From contig DGBN01000027.1 in assembly GCA_002384815.1 (NCBI GenBank), positions 1-7,357 on the forward strand: DNA of 7,357 bases, given 5' to 3'. The notes below the pieces were generated by a model. That model did not search any database. It had not been told where the DNA came from and was given only the letters and a program-made list of their open reading frames with translations. The position numbers were made by a program, and so were the translations under genes. Below, in pieces: positions 1 through 5,920 of this stretch. The stretch is from Oxalobacteraceae bacterium UBA4003. GTDB taxonomy: Bacteria; Pseudomonadota; Gammaproteobacteria; Burkholderiales; Burkholderiaceae_D. Within the stretch, counting starts at the first letter, position 1, and the number at the start of each line of letters is the position of its first letter.

Positions 1-19
1 TCCACTGAGCTACAGCCGC
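1..19 (-). tRNA. tRNA 5' end, probably tRNA-Arg (partial, cut by left edge)
   Basis: Read on the minus strand, the first 19 bases give a seven-base acceptor arm (GCGGCTG), the usual TA at tRNA positions 8-9, and a D-arm start GCTCAGTGGA. This is the canonical 5' end of a bacterial tRNA. The anticodon lies outside the window. The GCGGCTG acceptor with an AGTGGA D-loop recalls betaproteobacterial tRNA-Arg genes, but that identity is recollection and not proof. The gene reads away from the cytochrome gene, so the two are divergent. Confidence 0.75.
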
Positions 20-47
20 ATGAGGGAGAACCCCTGAAGAGGTTTGC

Positions 48-76
48 AGGATACCGTTTTTCTATCTTTTCGTCCA
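48..76 (-). promoter_or_regulatory. possible promoter of the leftward tRNA
   Basis: On the minus strand there is a -35-like TGGACG (71-76) and a -10-like TATCCT (48-53) with a 17-base spacer. Each matches the sigma-70 consensus at four of six positions. They sit about 30-55 bases upstream of the tRNA 5' end, the expected distance. This is a weak match proposed from position and spacing only. Confidence 0.35.
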
Positions 77-96
77 CGTAAAGCGACGTTTTCCCG

Positions 97-125
97 TTCC
101 CTATCGTTTACTTTGCGTCTATAAT
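97..125 (+). promoter_or_regulatory. candidate sigma-70 promoter of the cytochrome c5 gene
   Basis: A perfect -10 hexamer TATAAT lies at 120-125. Seventeen bases upstream is a poor -35 (TTCCCT, 97-102). The predicted start near 132 leaves a leader of about 90 bases before the ATG at 222. The weak -35 suggests either modest expression or activator dependence. The perfect -10 is seen; the promoter role is inferred. Confidence 0.5.
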
Positions 126-221
126 CAAGGGTTTGGCGAGGCATGGGCTGCAAACATGCATTGCGCAGCACACGCCTGCATGCACGGCTTAACCGATTTC
201 AAAAAATGTATTGAGGGAATA

Positions 222-767
222 ATGAGCGACGCACACCACGAAGAATCCGCGATCAAGACGCCTAAGCAACTCATCATGGCCATTCTGGCCGGCTTTCTGG
301 TTCCCATCATTTGCATCGTATTACTGGTGCTTTACGTCACGAATGACAAAACCATCGGTGCTGGTTCAGATGGCCTGGCACCGGAAGCGGTAAGCACACG
401 CATCAAACCGATTGCCGACGAAGGCTTTACCCTGATAGATGTGAACGCACCGAAAGTACTGAAAACCGGTGAAGAAGTTTACAAAATGGCGTGTGCTGCC
501 TGCCACGCTGCAGGGATAGCAGGCGCACCGAAATTCGGCGATGCCGGCGCATGGGGTCCGCGCCTAGCACAAGGTTACGAAACCCTGGTCAAGCACGCGA
601 TTCAGGGTATTCGCACAATGCCGGCCAAGGGCGGCAATCCGGATCTGGACGATGTTGAGGTTGAACGCGTGGTCGTCTTGCTGGCCAATAGCGCCGGCGC
701 CAAGTTTGCCGAACCGAAAGTACCTGCTCCTGCCGCAGCGCCGGCAACCGATGCAGCGGCAAAATAA
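222..767 (+). CDS. membrane-anchored c5-type monohaem cytochrome
   Basis: This 181-residue protein belongs to the cytochrome c5 family (class I c-type cytochromes), which carry electrons on the periplasmic side of the inner membrane, usually towards terminal oxidases. An uncleaved-looking hydrophobic anchor spans residues 17-39. A linker follows, then one haem site CAACH (91-95) and a Met ligand in RTMPAKGG (Met133). The C-terminus (162-181) is a low-complexity Ala/Pro tail. I chose the ATG at 222 because GAGGG lies just upstream (213-217) and because the 22 extra residues from the ATG at 156 are Cys/His-rich and would precede the anchor without any family precedent I know of. One CxxCH makes it monohaem, unlike the dihaem c5 of Neisseria. 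It is a single-gene unit closed by a strong hairpin. Its redox partner cannot be told from this window. Confidence 0.95.
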   Translation: MSDAHHEESAIKTPKQLIMAILAGFLVPIICIVLLVLYVTNDKTIGAGSDGLAPEAVSTRIKPIADEGFTLIDVNAPKVLKTGEEVYKMACAACHAAGIAGAPKFGDAGAWGPRLAQGYETLVKHAIQGIRTMPAKGGNPDLDDVEVERVVVLLANSAGAKFAEPKVPAPAAAPATDAAAK

Positions 768-781
768 GATGTGGATTCAAT

Positions 782-810
782 AAAAAAGCCGACTTGAAGT
801 CGGCTTTTTT
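782..810. terminator. bidirectional rho-independent terminator
   Basis: A perfect 13-bp inverted repeat (AAAAAAGCCGACT at 782-794, its complement at 798-810) closes a three-base loop. An A-run flanks one side and a T-run the other, so it forms a GC-stemmed hairpin plus U-tract on either strand. It lies 14 bases past the cytochrome c5 stop and about 65 bases past the stop of the convergent YqjK-like gene, so it probably ends both transcripts. Confidence 0.93.
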
Positions 811-875
811 ATTGCTCGTTGATGTGATCCATCACCGCGTCTGCAACAGATATTCAATCAGGCAAGACACGCGCA

Positions 876-1295
876 TTACAGATGTTCGTGCAGGGCGATA
901 TGCTCGCCGTCCGTTTTTTTCGCCTTCTTGCGCGAAAGGAAATATACGGTAGCAGCAGCCGTTCCGGCTACCGCCGTGCCTTTCAGTATCGGCCGCCACA
1001 AGGAACGACGGGCCAGCAAAGACACGCCGCTGACGACCAGTGGCAGCAGGCGTTGCAACTTGGCTCCCGACATATGCCTGAAATCCAGCAAATCGGAAAA
1101 GTTGGCCAGTGCAGATTGTGCACGCGCACTGACCAGGCCGATTGCAGTCTTGGCTATTTCATCCGCACCGAGATGCGCGCGCACCGTACTGCGTGCCCGG
1201 CCGATACCGTCCCGGTATGCACGACACTGCAACAGCAATCTTTCCTTGCGCTGCGCCAGCGTCTCTTCTTCCTGCAGTTTCCTGTCTTGTGTCAT
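876..1295 (-). CDS. YqjK-like small protein, third gene of the yqjD-E-K-type operon
   Basis: This 139-residue protein is likely the counterpart of the YqjK-like family that follows yqjD and yqjE in many proteobacteria. Its function is not established. The N-terminal 60 residues are highly charged and helix-prone, rich in Arg, Glu and Gln (e.g. AQRKERLLLQCRAYRDG). Residues 82-96 and 104-120 are hydrophobic, the second a small-residue segment (GTAVAGTAAATVYFL) ended by a basic stop SRKKAKK; the C-terminus is His-rich. The start at 1295 has GAGGG five bases upstream. It lies 15 bases after the YqjE-like stop, so the two are surely co-transcribed. Assignment rests mainly on gene order and overall character, because the sequence itself is poorly conserved. 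A long open frame on the opposite strand is a shadow. Confidence 0.72.
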   Translation of the reverse strand: MTQDRKLQEEETLAQRKERLLLQCRAYRDGIGRARSTVRAHLGADEIAKTAIGLVSARAQSALANFSDLLDFRHMSGAKLQRLLPLVVSGVSLLARRSLWRPILKGTAVAGTAAATVYFLSRKKAKKTDGEHIALHEHL

Positions 1296-1310
1296 GCCAA
1301 CCCTCTTGAA

Positions 1311-1703
1311 TTACAACAAAGCGTCATGATCATTGCGCAATTCCGCCATTGTTGCCGGCATCGACAATTTTCCTTGCTCAATCAGGGACTTGAGATAAAA
1401 GAAAATGCCGACTGTGATCACCGTAAAGACCAGGGCAAGGATGAGCAGGATTTTCCAGCCCAATACCGGCCAGCTAAGGTAGGCAATCAGCACCGTCCAG
1501 TAGCCGATGGCAAAAAAGGCGAAGACCACGCCCAGCGCAAACAGCAGCGCCAGTTTCAATGCATTGGCACGCACTTCCGACAGCTCCAGCGCCGCCAGTT
1601 CGATGCGGCTCATCAACAAACCGAAGGTGTTCCGAGCCAGCTCTACCGCTCCGCCTATAAGGCCGGGGCGGTCATTCTGCGGCCGTGCACTTGGCTGTTC
1701 CAT
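1311..1703 (-). CDS. yqjE: YqjE-like / phage-holin-superfamily inner-membrane protein
   Basis: This 130-residue protein matches the YqjE group of the putative Actinobacterial Holin-X/holin superfamily III family (PF07332). The holin name is historical: members with this context are chromosomal membrane proteins with no shown lysis role. An amphipathic stretch with the family-like pattern SRIELAALELSE (32-43) precedes two membrane spans, about residues 49-75 and 82-104, with a polar C-terminus. Gaps are 16 bases from the YqjD-like stop and 15 bases to the YqjK-like start. The Shine-Dalgarno is weak (a GACGGG-like stretch), so translation may depend partly on coupling to the upstream gene. In enterobacteria the set is induced in stationary phase; that regulation here is inferred from homology only. 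Confidence 0.85.
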   Translation of the reverse strand: MEQPSARPQNDRPGLIGGAVELARNTFGLLMSRIELAALELSEVRANALKLALLFALGVVFAFFAIGYWTVLIAYLSWPVLGWKILLILALVFTVITVGIFFYLKSLIEQGKLSMPATMAELRNDHDALL

Positions 1704-1719
1704 GTTGAGCCCGTCTCGA

Positions 1720-2022
1720 TTATTTGCGTGAAATCAGAAGACCCAGCAATACGCCGACACCAGCTGAAATCGCCACTGCACGCCATGGATTTTCATGCAC
1801 GTAGTCGTCTGTTTTTTCTGCAATTTCCTTGCCGGTTTCAAGCGCCGCCGTTTGTACCTCTTGCGCCCTTGTCAGTGCAGAATCCAGCAATTGCAGACCG
1901 CGATGACGCAATTCGTCTGCCCGCTCACCAGTTGCGCTGGTCGCTTCACGGAATAATTCCTGCGCGTCTTTGACCAGTGTTTTCATATCGCTGCGTGTAG
2001 TTTTCAAGGTAGATGCTTTCAT
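1720..2022 (-). CDS. yqjD: DUF883 (YqjD/ElaB-type) C-tail-anchored membrane protein
   Basis: This 100-residue protein is of the DUF883 family (YqjD, ElaB, YgaM). In E. coli YqjD is a stationary-phase inner-membrane protein reported to bind ribosomes. Residues 10-75 are a long charged, probably coiled-coil helix. The hallmark ENPWRAVAISAGVGVLLGLL (77-96) is a Gly-rich single C-terminal membrane anchor introduced by NPW and ended by ISRK. I chose the ATG at 2022 because AAGGGG sits seven bases upstream, whereas the longer frame to 2082 adds 20 residues with no ribosome site. It is the first gene of the three-gene operon, so the promoter should lie between 2023 and about 2160. I see no convincing -35/-10 pair there; a GCATACTT on the minus strand near 2130 is only loosely RpoS-like. 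Confidence 0.9.
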   Translation of the reverse strand: MKASTLKTTRSDMKTLVKDAQELFREATSATGERADELRHRGLQLLDSALTRAQEVQTAALETGKEIAEKTDDYVHENPWRAVAISAGVGVLLGLLISRK

Positions 2023-2313
2023 GATGGGTCCCCTTATATCGTCAAAAAACAGTGTTCCGTCTTCAATAAAAATCTGTAACACGGTACTGTGGCTGAATTG
2101 GTACTACTGATACTGTATCTGCGTTAACTGAAGTATGCCTTGCCGTCAGTCAATAATGTGACACCAATTCGTTTTATTAGTTGCAAGTAAAACGCAAGCT
2201 GGAACTGCCATGGTAAATGTTTGCTGAAGTTTTATCATAGTTCCGGCGGTTGCGAACAGGCGTTAGCTCACATTAAGCCTCAATAAATCGACTGCCAACG
2301 GAATTTATTCTGC

Positions 2314-3747
2314 TCAGACGCCCGGTGTGCAATCAGCACAATGTTCGATCGCACTGGCATGCTGCAGCAGATTTTCTTTCAGATTCCGCAAGGCCGTGCG
2401 CAAACCTTCTTCAACCACCGGGTGGTAAAACGGCATGGCGAGCATCTGATCGACCGTCATTCCGCTCTGACATGCCCATGCCAGCAAATGCGCCAGATGC
2501 TCGGCGCGCGGCCCTATCATTTCAGCGCCGAGAAAACGCAGTGAACCCGGTTCACCATACACCCGCAGCAAACCGCGATTCTGTCGCATCACGCGACTGC
2601 GGCCCTGATCTTCAAATGAAACTTCGCCAGACTGGAAACAGCCTTTTTTCAAAGTCCGCGGAGTGTGCCCGACCATCGCGATCTGCGGATCGCTAAAGGC
2701 AATCGCCAGCGGAACACGCCGCAAACCGGCTGCAACATCGGGAAAACGTCCGGCATTGTCGCCAGCTATTCGTCCTTCGTCGGTTGCCTCATGCAAAAGC
2801 GGCCGATCGTTACCCACATCGCCAGCGATAAAAATAGTGCTGTCGCCGCACTGCATCGTAGATGAATCAAATGTCGGCAAACCATGCCTGTTCAATTGCA
2901 AACCCGTCGTCTCCAGACCCAGTCCGCCCACATTCGGCGCACGCCCAGTCGCGGCAAGTACATACTGAAAATGTTCGGTGCGTTCAGTGCCATCTTCACT
3001 GCGCGTCTGCAGTTCAACCTGCGCGCCGCTCAGTCTGGCCGCCACGATCGTCGTATTCAGGCGCAGATCCAGTTCGGCACCCAGACAGTCTATGGCTGCT
3101 TGATTGACGGCCGGGTCACTCAATTGCGAAACTCTGGCTTTGCGGCCGAAAATCGCTACCCGCACACCCAGCCTGTGCAGTGCCTGACCGAGCTCGAGTC
3201 CGATCACACCTATGCCAATGACCGCCACCGATGCGGGAAGATCATCCCAGGCAAACACATCATCACTCACTACCAGCTGTTTCCCCAGACCGCGCAGCTC
3301 TGGCGGTATCTGCGGGCTGGAGCCGGTGGCAATCACGATGCTCTGCGCCTTGACTTGCGTATGTTCGTCGATCTGCAGGCAATCGGCGGCAAGAAAGCGT
3401 GCATGGCCGCGCAAACGGTCGGCGGCATCGATATGCTCGATACCCTGCACGACAAAACCGACGAAGCGATCGCGTTCGGCCTGGACGCGTTGCATGACCG
3501 CCTTGCCATCGATGTGCAAGGTGCCGGCGTGCACGCCGAATCCTGGTGCGGCCGCAACCGCGTGGGCCGCTTCCGCTGCCGCAATCAATAATTTACTCGG
3601 CATGCAACCAACGCGTGCGCAGGTCGTACCGTAAGGCCCGCCCTCGATCAACGCGACGCGCTTGCCATGCGTTCTGGCAGCGCGATATGCCGACATCCCG
3701 GCACTACCGGCACCTATCACTGCCACATCGAATTCCAGAGTTTTCAT
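2314..3747 (-). CDS. dihydrolipoyl-dehydrogenase-type FAD/NAD disulfide oxidoreductase
   Basis: This 477-residue class I pyridine-nucleotide disulfide oxidoreductase transfers electrons between NAD(P)H, FAD and a redox-active disulfide. The FAD dinucleotide fold carries GAGSAG (12-17). The disulfide is Cys43/Cys48 in TTCARVGCMPSK, the NAD(P) fold has GIGVIG (178-183), TGRAPN is at 267-272, and the second FAD motif FIAGD is at 306-310. The dimerisation domain ends with the catalytic pair His442...Glu447 (HPVVEE). All catalytic residues are present, so it should be active. No E1/E2 dehydrogenase genes are nearby, so it is an orphan; the substrate may be lipoamide or another disulfide. An unusual CADC (470-473) sits near the C-terminus. 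I chose the second of two adjacent ATGs (3747 over 3750) because the AGGA at 3754-3757 then lies six bases away. It follows the 160-residue gene by 48 bases. Confidence 0.92.
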   Translation of the reverse strand: MKTLEFDVAVIGAGSAGMSAYRAARTHGKRVALIEGGPYGTTCARVGCMPSKLLIAAAEAAHAVAAAPGFGVHAGTLHIDGKAVMQRVQAERDRFVGFVVQGIEHIDAADRLRGHARFLAADCLQIDEHTQVKAQSIVIATGSSPQIPPELRGLGKQLVVSDDVFAWDDLPASVAVIGIGVIGLELGQALHRLGVRVAIFGRKARVSQLSDPAVNQAAIDCLGAELDLRLNTTIVAARLSGAQVELQTRSEDGTERTEHFQYVLAATGRAPNVGGLGLETTGLQLNRHGLPTFDSSTMQCGDSTIFIAGDVGNDRPLLHEATDEGRIAGDNAGRFPDVAAGLRRVPLAIAFSDPQIAMVGHTPRTLKKGCFQSGEVSFEDQGRSRVMRQNRGLLRVYGEPGSLRFLGAEMIGPRAEHLAHLLAWACQSGMTVDQMLAMPFYHPVVEEGLRTALRNLKENLLQHASAIEHCADCTPGV

Positions 3748-3795
3748 CATTCATCCTTGTAATGCATACGGCAATACCATCCGTAGATTACCTGC

Positions 3796-4278
3796 TCAGT
3801 CGTGCCTGCCGTGCAACTCGGCGATATCCTCGATACTGCCGATTCTGATCACCACAGGATGCAGCGATGCACCTGCCTGCATGGGCCGCCAGGCGAAACG
3901 CCATTCGTTTTCACTGGCATGATTCTTCGCCCTGGAAAATATCTTGCCCAAAGGGCTGGGAGCGCCGTATGAAATCGCGGCATCAATACCGACCCAGTCA
4001 GGCAGGGTTTTTTGCACCGCCCGATGCAGCCGCTCACCGAATTCTTCCGCATCATGCACAACCAGATATGAATCAACATTCGGCAAGGCATCGAACAAGG
4101 TGCCATCCCAGGCTTGCATCAGACTCAAAACCAGGAAACCACCGACACTGGCTGCTGCGGGCAAATCAGCTATGGGTGGGCTTAAGCGAAATTCTCCTAG
4201 CGACAGCGAGCGCTCAAGGCCGCTACGCTCGGAAAAATAATAAAGCTTGGGAGGACGTTTGCTATCAATCAAAGTCAT
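3796..4278 (-). CDS. uncharacterised 160-residue protein, faintly DUF2971-like
   Basis: I do not recognise this protein securely. It is 160 residues, soluble-looking, without signal peptide or clear membrane span. It begins KLYYFSERSGLERSLSLGEF (11-30) and has SRAKNHASENEWRFAW (115-130) followed by a short beta-rich end (HPVVIRIGSIEDI, 140-152). A start describing a chain entering a 'sL..g.frLs' segment and a late 'ENEWR' motif recall DUF2971 proteins, but the resemblance is slight and the protein is shorter than most of that family. AGGA lies seven bases before the ATG at 4278, and a good sigma-70 promoter stands upstream. Translation, start signals and codon use support a real gene. It probably shares a transcript with the flavoprotein gene 48 bases downstream, which suggests a linked role but does not define one. 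Confidence 0.8.
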   Translation of the reverse strand: MTLIDSKRPPKLYYFSERSGLERSLSLGEFRLSPPIADLPAAASVGGFLVLSLMQAWDGTLFDALPNVDSYLVVHDAEEFGERLHRAVQKTLPDWVGIDAAISYGAPSPLGKIFSRAKNHASENEWRFAWRPMQAGASLHPVVIRIGSIEDIAELHGRHD

Positions 4279-4324
4279 ACTGCCGTCCTGAAAAAATAAT
4301 AATGATCATGTGACCAAGTACTTC

Positions 4325-4353
4325 ATTTTAAGCAGATTAAGGCCAGTTAACAA
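4325..4353 (-). promoter_or_regulatory. sigma-70 promoter of the 160-residue gene / flavoprotein operon
   Basis: On the minus strand, TTGTTA (4348-4353) and TAAAAT (4325-4330) are separated by exactly 17 bases, matching the consensus at four and five of six positions. The predicted start is about 40 bases before the ATG at 4278. No other promoter of this quality is seen before the downstream flavoprotein gene, so it likely serves both. Confidence 0.65.
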
Positions 4354-4413
4354 TTAATTTGCGAGTGCGAACGCGCGGCAGGCGGCGCACGTATGCGAAA
4401 TACATTCACATAC

Positions 4414-4437
4414 AAAACGGCCCGAAGGCCGCCTTTT
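4414..4437 (-). terminator. UUCG-tetraloop terminator after the Gly/Val-repeat gene
   Basis: Read on the minus strand, CGGCC-TTCG-GGCCG (4431-4418) forms a five-bp GC stem with the very stable UUCG loop, followed by TTTT and preceded by AAAA. It lies about 55 bases past the stop at 4486. On the plus strand the same hairpin has a poorer tail (CCTTTTATT), so minus-strand use is the better reading. The stem is short but the loop type makes it stable. Confidence 0.75.
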
Positions 4438-4485
4438 ATTCATGCGTGCTGAACCGATTCGCCGGCCCAGCCATCGAAATACGTA

Positions 4486-4884
4486 TTAATTGCTGCCTTG
4501 CGCCTTGATACGCGCGTCGAATTTCGCTTTTGCTTCGGCGGTTCTTTTTGCACGCGCCGCCTTTTTCTCTTCATGGCTACCCTGTGCGTCTATCGAGGTA
4601 GCCATACCGCTCGTCATCCCATGCGTCGAGCGACCATCACGTTTGGCACCTTGCACCGCGCTGCCGGCAGTTGCCCCCGCATCCATACGACCACTGCTTC
4701 CCTCTACTTGAGTGCCCACGCCAATACTTGCCTGGCCACCGGTTTGCGCACGCGAGTTCGAGCTCGAAGCGCCAGCATCGACGCCTACTCCCACACCAAC
4801 TCCGACACCTTGCGCCAATGCGATAGAGGAAGCCGATGCCGCAATAAGGAACGATAACGAGCCAATTGTTTTTTTCAAATTCAT
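4486..4884 (-). CDS. secreted Gly/Val-repeat protein of unknown function
   Basis: This 132-residue protein has a clear Sec signal peptide: MNLKK, a hydrophobic core and a likely cleavage after ALA (24|25). The mature chain would open with Gln and then five Gly-Val pairs (26-35). The middle (36-95) is rich in Gly, Ser, Ala and Thr (e.g. GGQASIGVGTQVEGSSGR) and probably disordered or beta-forming. The C-terminal 30 residues are a Lys/Ala/Glu-rich helix (HEEKKAARAKRTAEAKAKF). An AGGAG lies about seven bases upstream of the ATG at 4884. It is a single-gene unit with a terminator. No enzyme motif is visible, and periplasmic or exported location is the only firm inference. Small secreted proteins with such GV tracts occur in related Burkholderiales as hypothetical proteins, from memory. 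I could not find a convincing promoter in the 201-base upstream gap. Confidence 0.85.
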   Translation of the reverse strand: MNLKKTIGSLSFLIAASASSIALAQGVGVGVGVGVDAGASSSNSRAQTGGQASIGVGTQVEGSSGRMDAGATAGSAVQGAKRDGRSTHGMTSGMATSIDAQGSHEEKKAARAKRTAEAKAKFDARIKAQGSN

Positions 4885-5014
4885 AGCAAACTCCTGAAGT
4901 GAATAAAAGCATCATGAATTGCATGCCAGGATTTTGAGTAAGCATTGCCATACTCGTTCTCACACCATTCGCGCAGATCGCCGTACATCGGCAAAAAGAA
5001 GGTACAAGCCCTTG

Positions 5015-5032
5015 AATAAAAAGAATTTTATT
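5015..5032. repeat. A/T-only perfect hairpin in the gap after the ElyC-like gene
   Basis: AATAAAA (5015-5021) and TTTTATT (5026-5032) are perfect inverted repeats around an AGAA loop. The hairpin lies about 55-70 bases past the stop of the ElyC-like gene, inside the 201-base gap before the secreted-protein gene. With no G-C pairs it would be a weak terminator; it could also mark a flexible or protein-bound site. I see no better terminator for that operon. Confidence 0.4.
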
Positions 5033-5085
5033 AAAGGTAAGTGTGTGTAACACCCAAGCCGTCAGAGGCAATAATTTTCCGGGGG

Positions 5086-5856
5086 TTAACTCACGGGATT
5101 GCGATGGCGCAACCAATACCAGGCCAAGCCCAGCCATTCACGCAGCGCATAAGACGTCAGATGCAAGCTGGCAGGCAGAAAATCCGACAAGGTTACGCGC
5201 CCGGCACTCGTGAAAATTGTCGCTGCGGGTACCACCTGCAGACCGGCTTGCTGAAATGCGATCTTTGCACGCTGCATGTGGATCGCATCTGTCACGAGAA
5301 GAATGCGTTGAACGCCAGCCTCACGCAACATCTGGCTGGAAAATTGCGCATTCTCGGCAGTGTTGTTCGACATTTCCTCCTGCCATTTCACCGGCACGAA
5401 AAAATCGTCCTCCAACACGCGCGCCATGCCGGCAGCTTCGGACTCGGGCGCACCATCCGGCTGCCCACCGCTTACCAGCAGAGGCAGGCCGGTTTCACGC
5501 TGCAGTTTTGCCGCATAACGCAAACGTTGCAGTGCCGTAGCAACGGGAATATCCTGCCCGCCGTATTCAGGTGCATTGCTGATGCGTCCGCCGCCCAACA
5601 CGACTATTGCCTGTGCCCCTGCGGTCTTTGCCGACAGCAAGGGCGGATTCATTTTCTCCAGCGGATCGACAAACAGCGATGCACCCATACGCGTACTGAA
5701 CACGGTCAGCACGATCAAGGCAACAACGGATAAGGCCAGACCACAACGCGGCCAGCGGCGACGCAAGCACAAGCCGAGTGCGCAAAGCAAAATCAAATTC
5801 AGTGGCGGCAACAATAATGCGCTTATCGTCGCATTGACAATCCAGCTGACGCTCAT
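5086..5856 (-). CDS. YdcF/ElyC/SanA-family (DUF218) inner-membrane envelope protein
   Basis: This 256-residue protein is of the DUF218 family (PF02698), which includes E. coli ElyC and SanA, linked genetically to peptidoglycan and envelope integrity. The biochemical activity is unsettled. Two N-terminal membrane spans (about 11-31 and 38-55) tether a periplasmic domain. Family blocks appear in order: AIVVLGGG (83-90), LLVSGG (126-131), an acidic ESEA (138-141), NTAENA (165-170) and LLVTDAIHMQRA (186-197). Overall length and the two-span start fit ElyC better than the shorter SanA. The ATG at 5856 is preceded by GGGAAGAG, an acceptable ribosome site. It lies 64 bases after the lipoprotein gene on the same strand and probably shares its transcript. 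No key block is missing, so it should be functional. Confidence 0.92.
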   Translation of the reverse strand: MSVSWIVNATISALLLPPLNLILLCALGLCLRRRWPRCGLALSVVALIVLTVFSTRMGASLFVDPLEKMNPPLLSAKTAGAQAIVVLGGGRISNAPEYGGQDIPVATALQRLRYAAKLQRETGLPLLVSGGQPDGAPESEAAGMARVLEDDFFVPVKWQEEMSNNTAENAQFSSQMLREAGVQRILLVTDAIHMQRAKIAFQQAGLQVVPAATIFTSAGRVTLSDFLPASLHLTSYALREWLGLAWYWLRHRNPVS

Positions 5857-5920
5857 CGCGCTCTTCCCTGTTTTTTATTTTTCGCACGACGTGCGCATGA
5901 CGATAGTCCACGCTAACCGC

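Noticed and set aside
156..221. upstream ATG start for the cytochrome c5 gene
   Set aside because: It adds 22 Cys/His-rich residues before the anchor without a good ribosome site; the ATG at 222 has GAGGG upstream and gives a normal N-terminus.
1311..1703. holin-like annotation as a sign of prophage
   Set aside because: The holin-superfamily name is a label of the YqjE group; no lysin, integrase or other phage gene is present, and the operon context is chromosomal.
882..1973. 363-codon open frame on the plus strand across the yqjD-E-K-type operon
   Set aside because: It is antisense to three genes with clear family features and ribosome sites; its translation is Gln/Arg/His-rich with no domain-like pattern, as expected of a shadow frame.
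2260..2285. lac-promoter-like stretch (TTAGCTCACATTA) suggesting a CRP site
   Set aside because: Only a TGTGA half-site is present without its partner, it lies at the end of a gene, and CRP regulation cannot be supported.
2884..3591. 235-codon open frame on the plus strand within the flavoprotein gene
   Set aside because: It lies opposite intact catalytic motifs of the flavoprotein and has no recognisable domain or ribosome site.
5041..5733. 230-codon open frame on the plus strand across the ElyC-like gene
   Set aside because: It is antisense to a well-supported DUF218 protein; its composition is Cys/His/Gln-rich and unlike a real protein.
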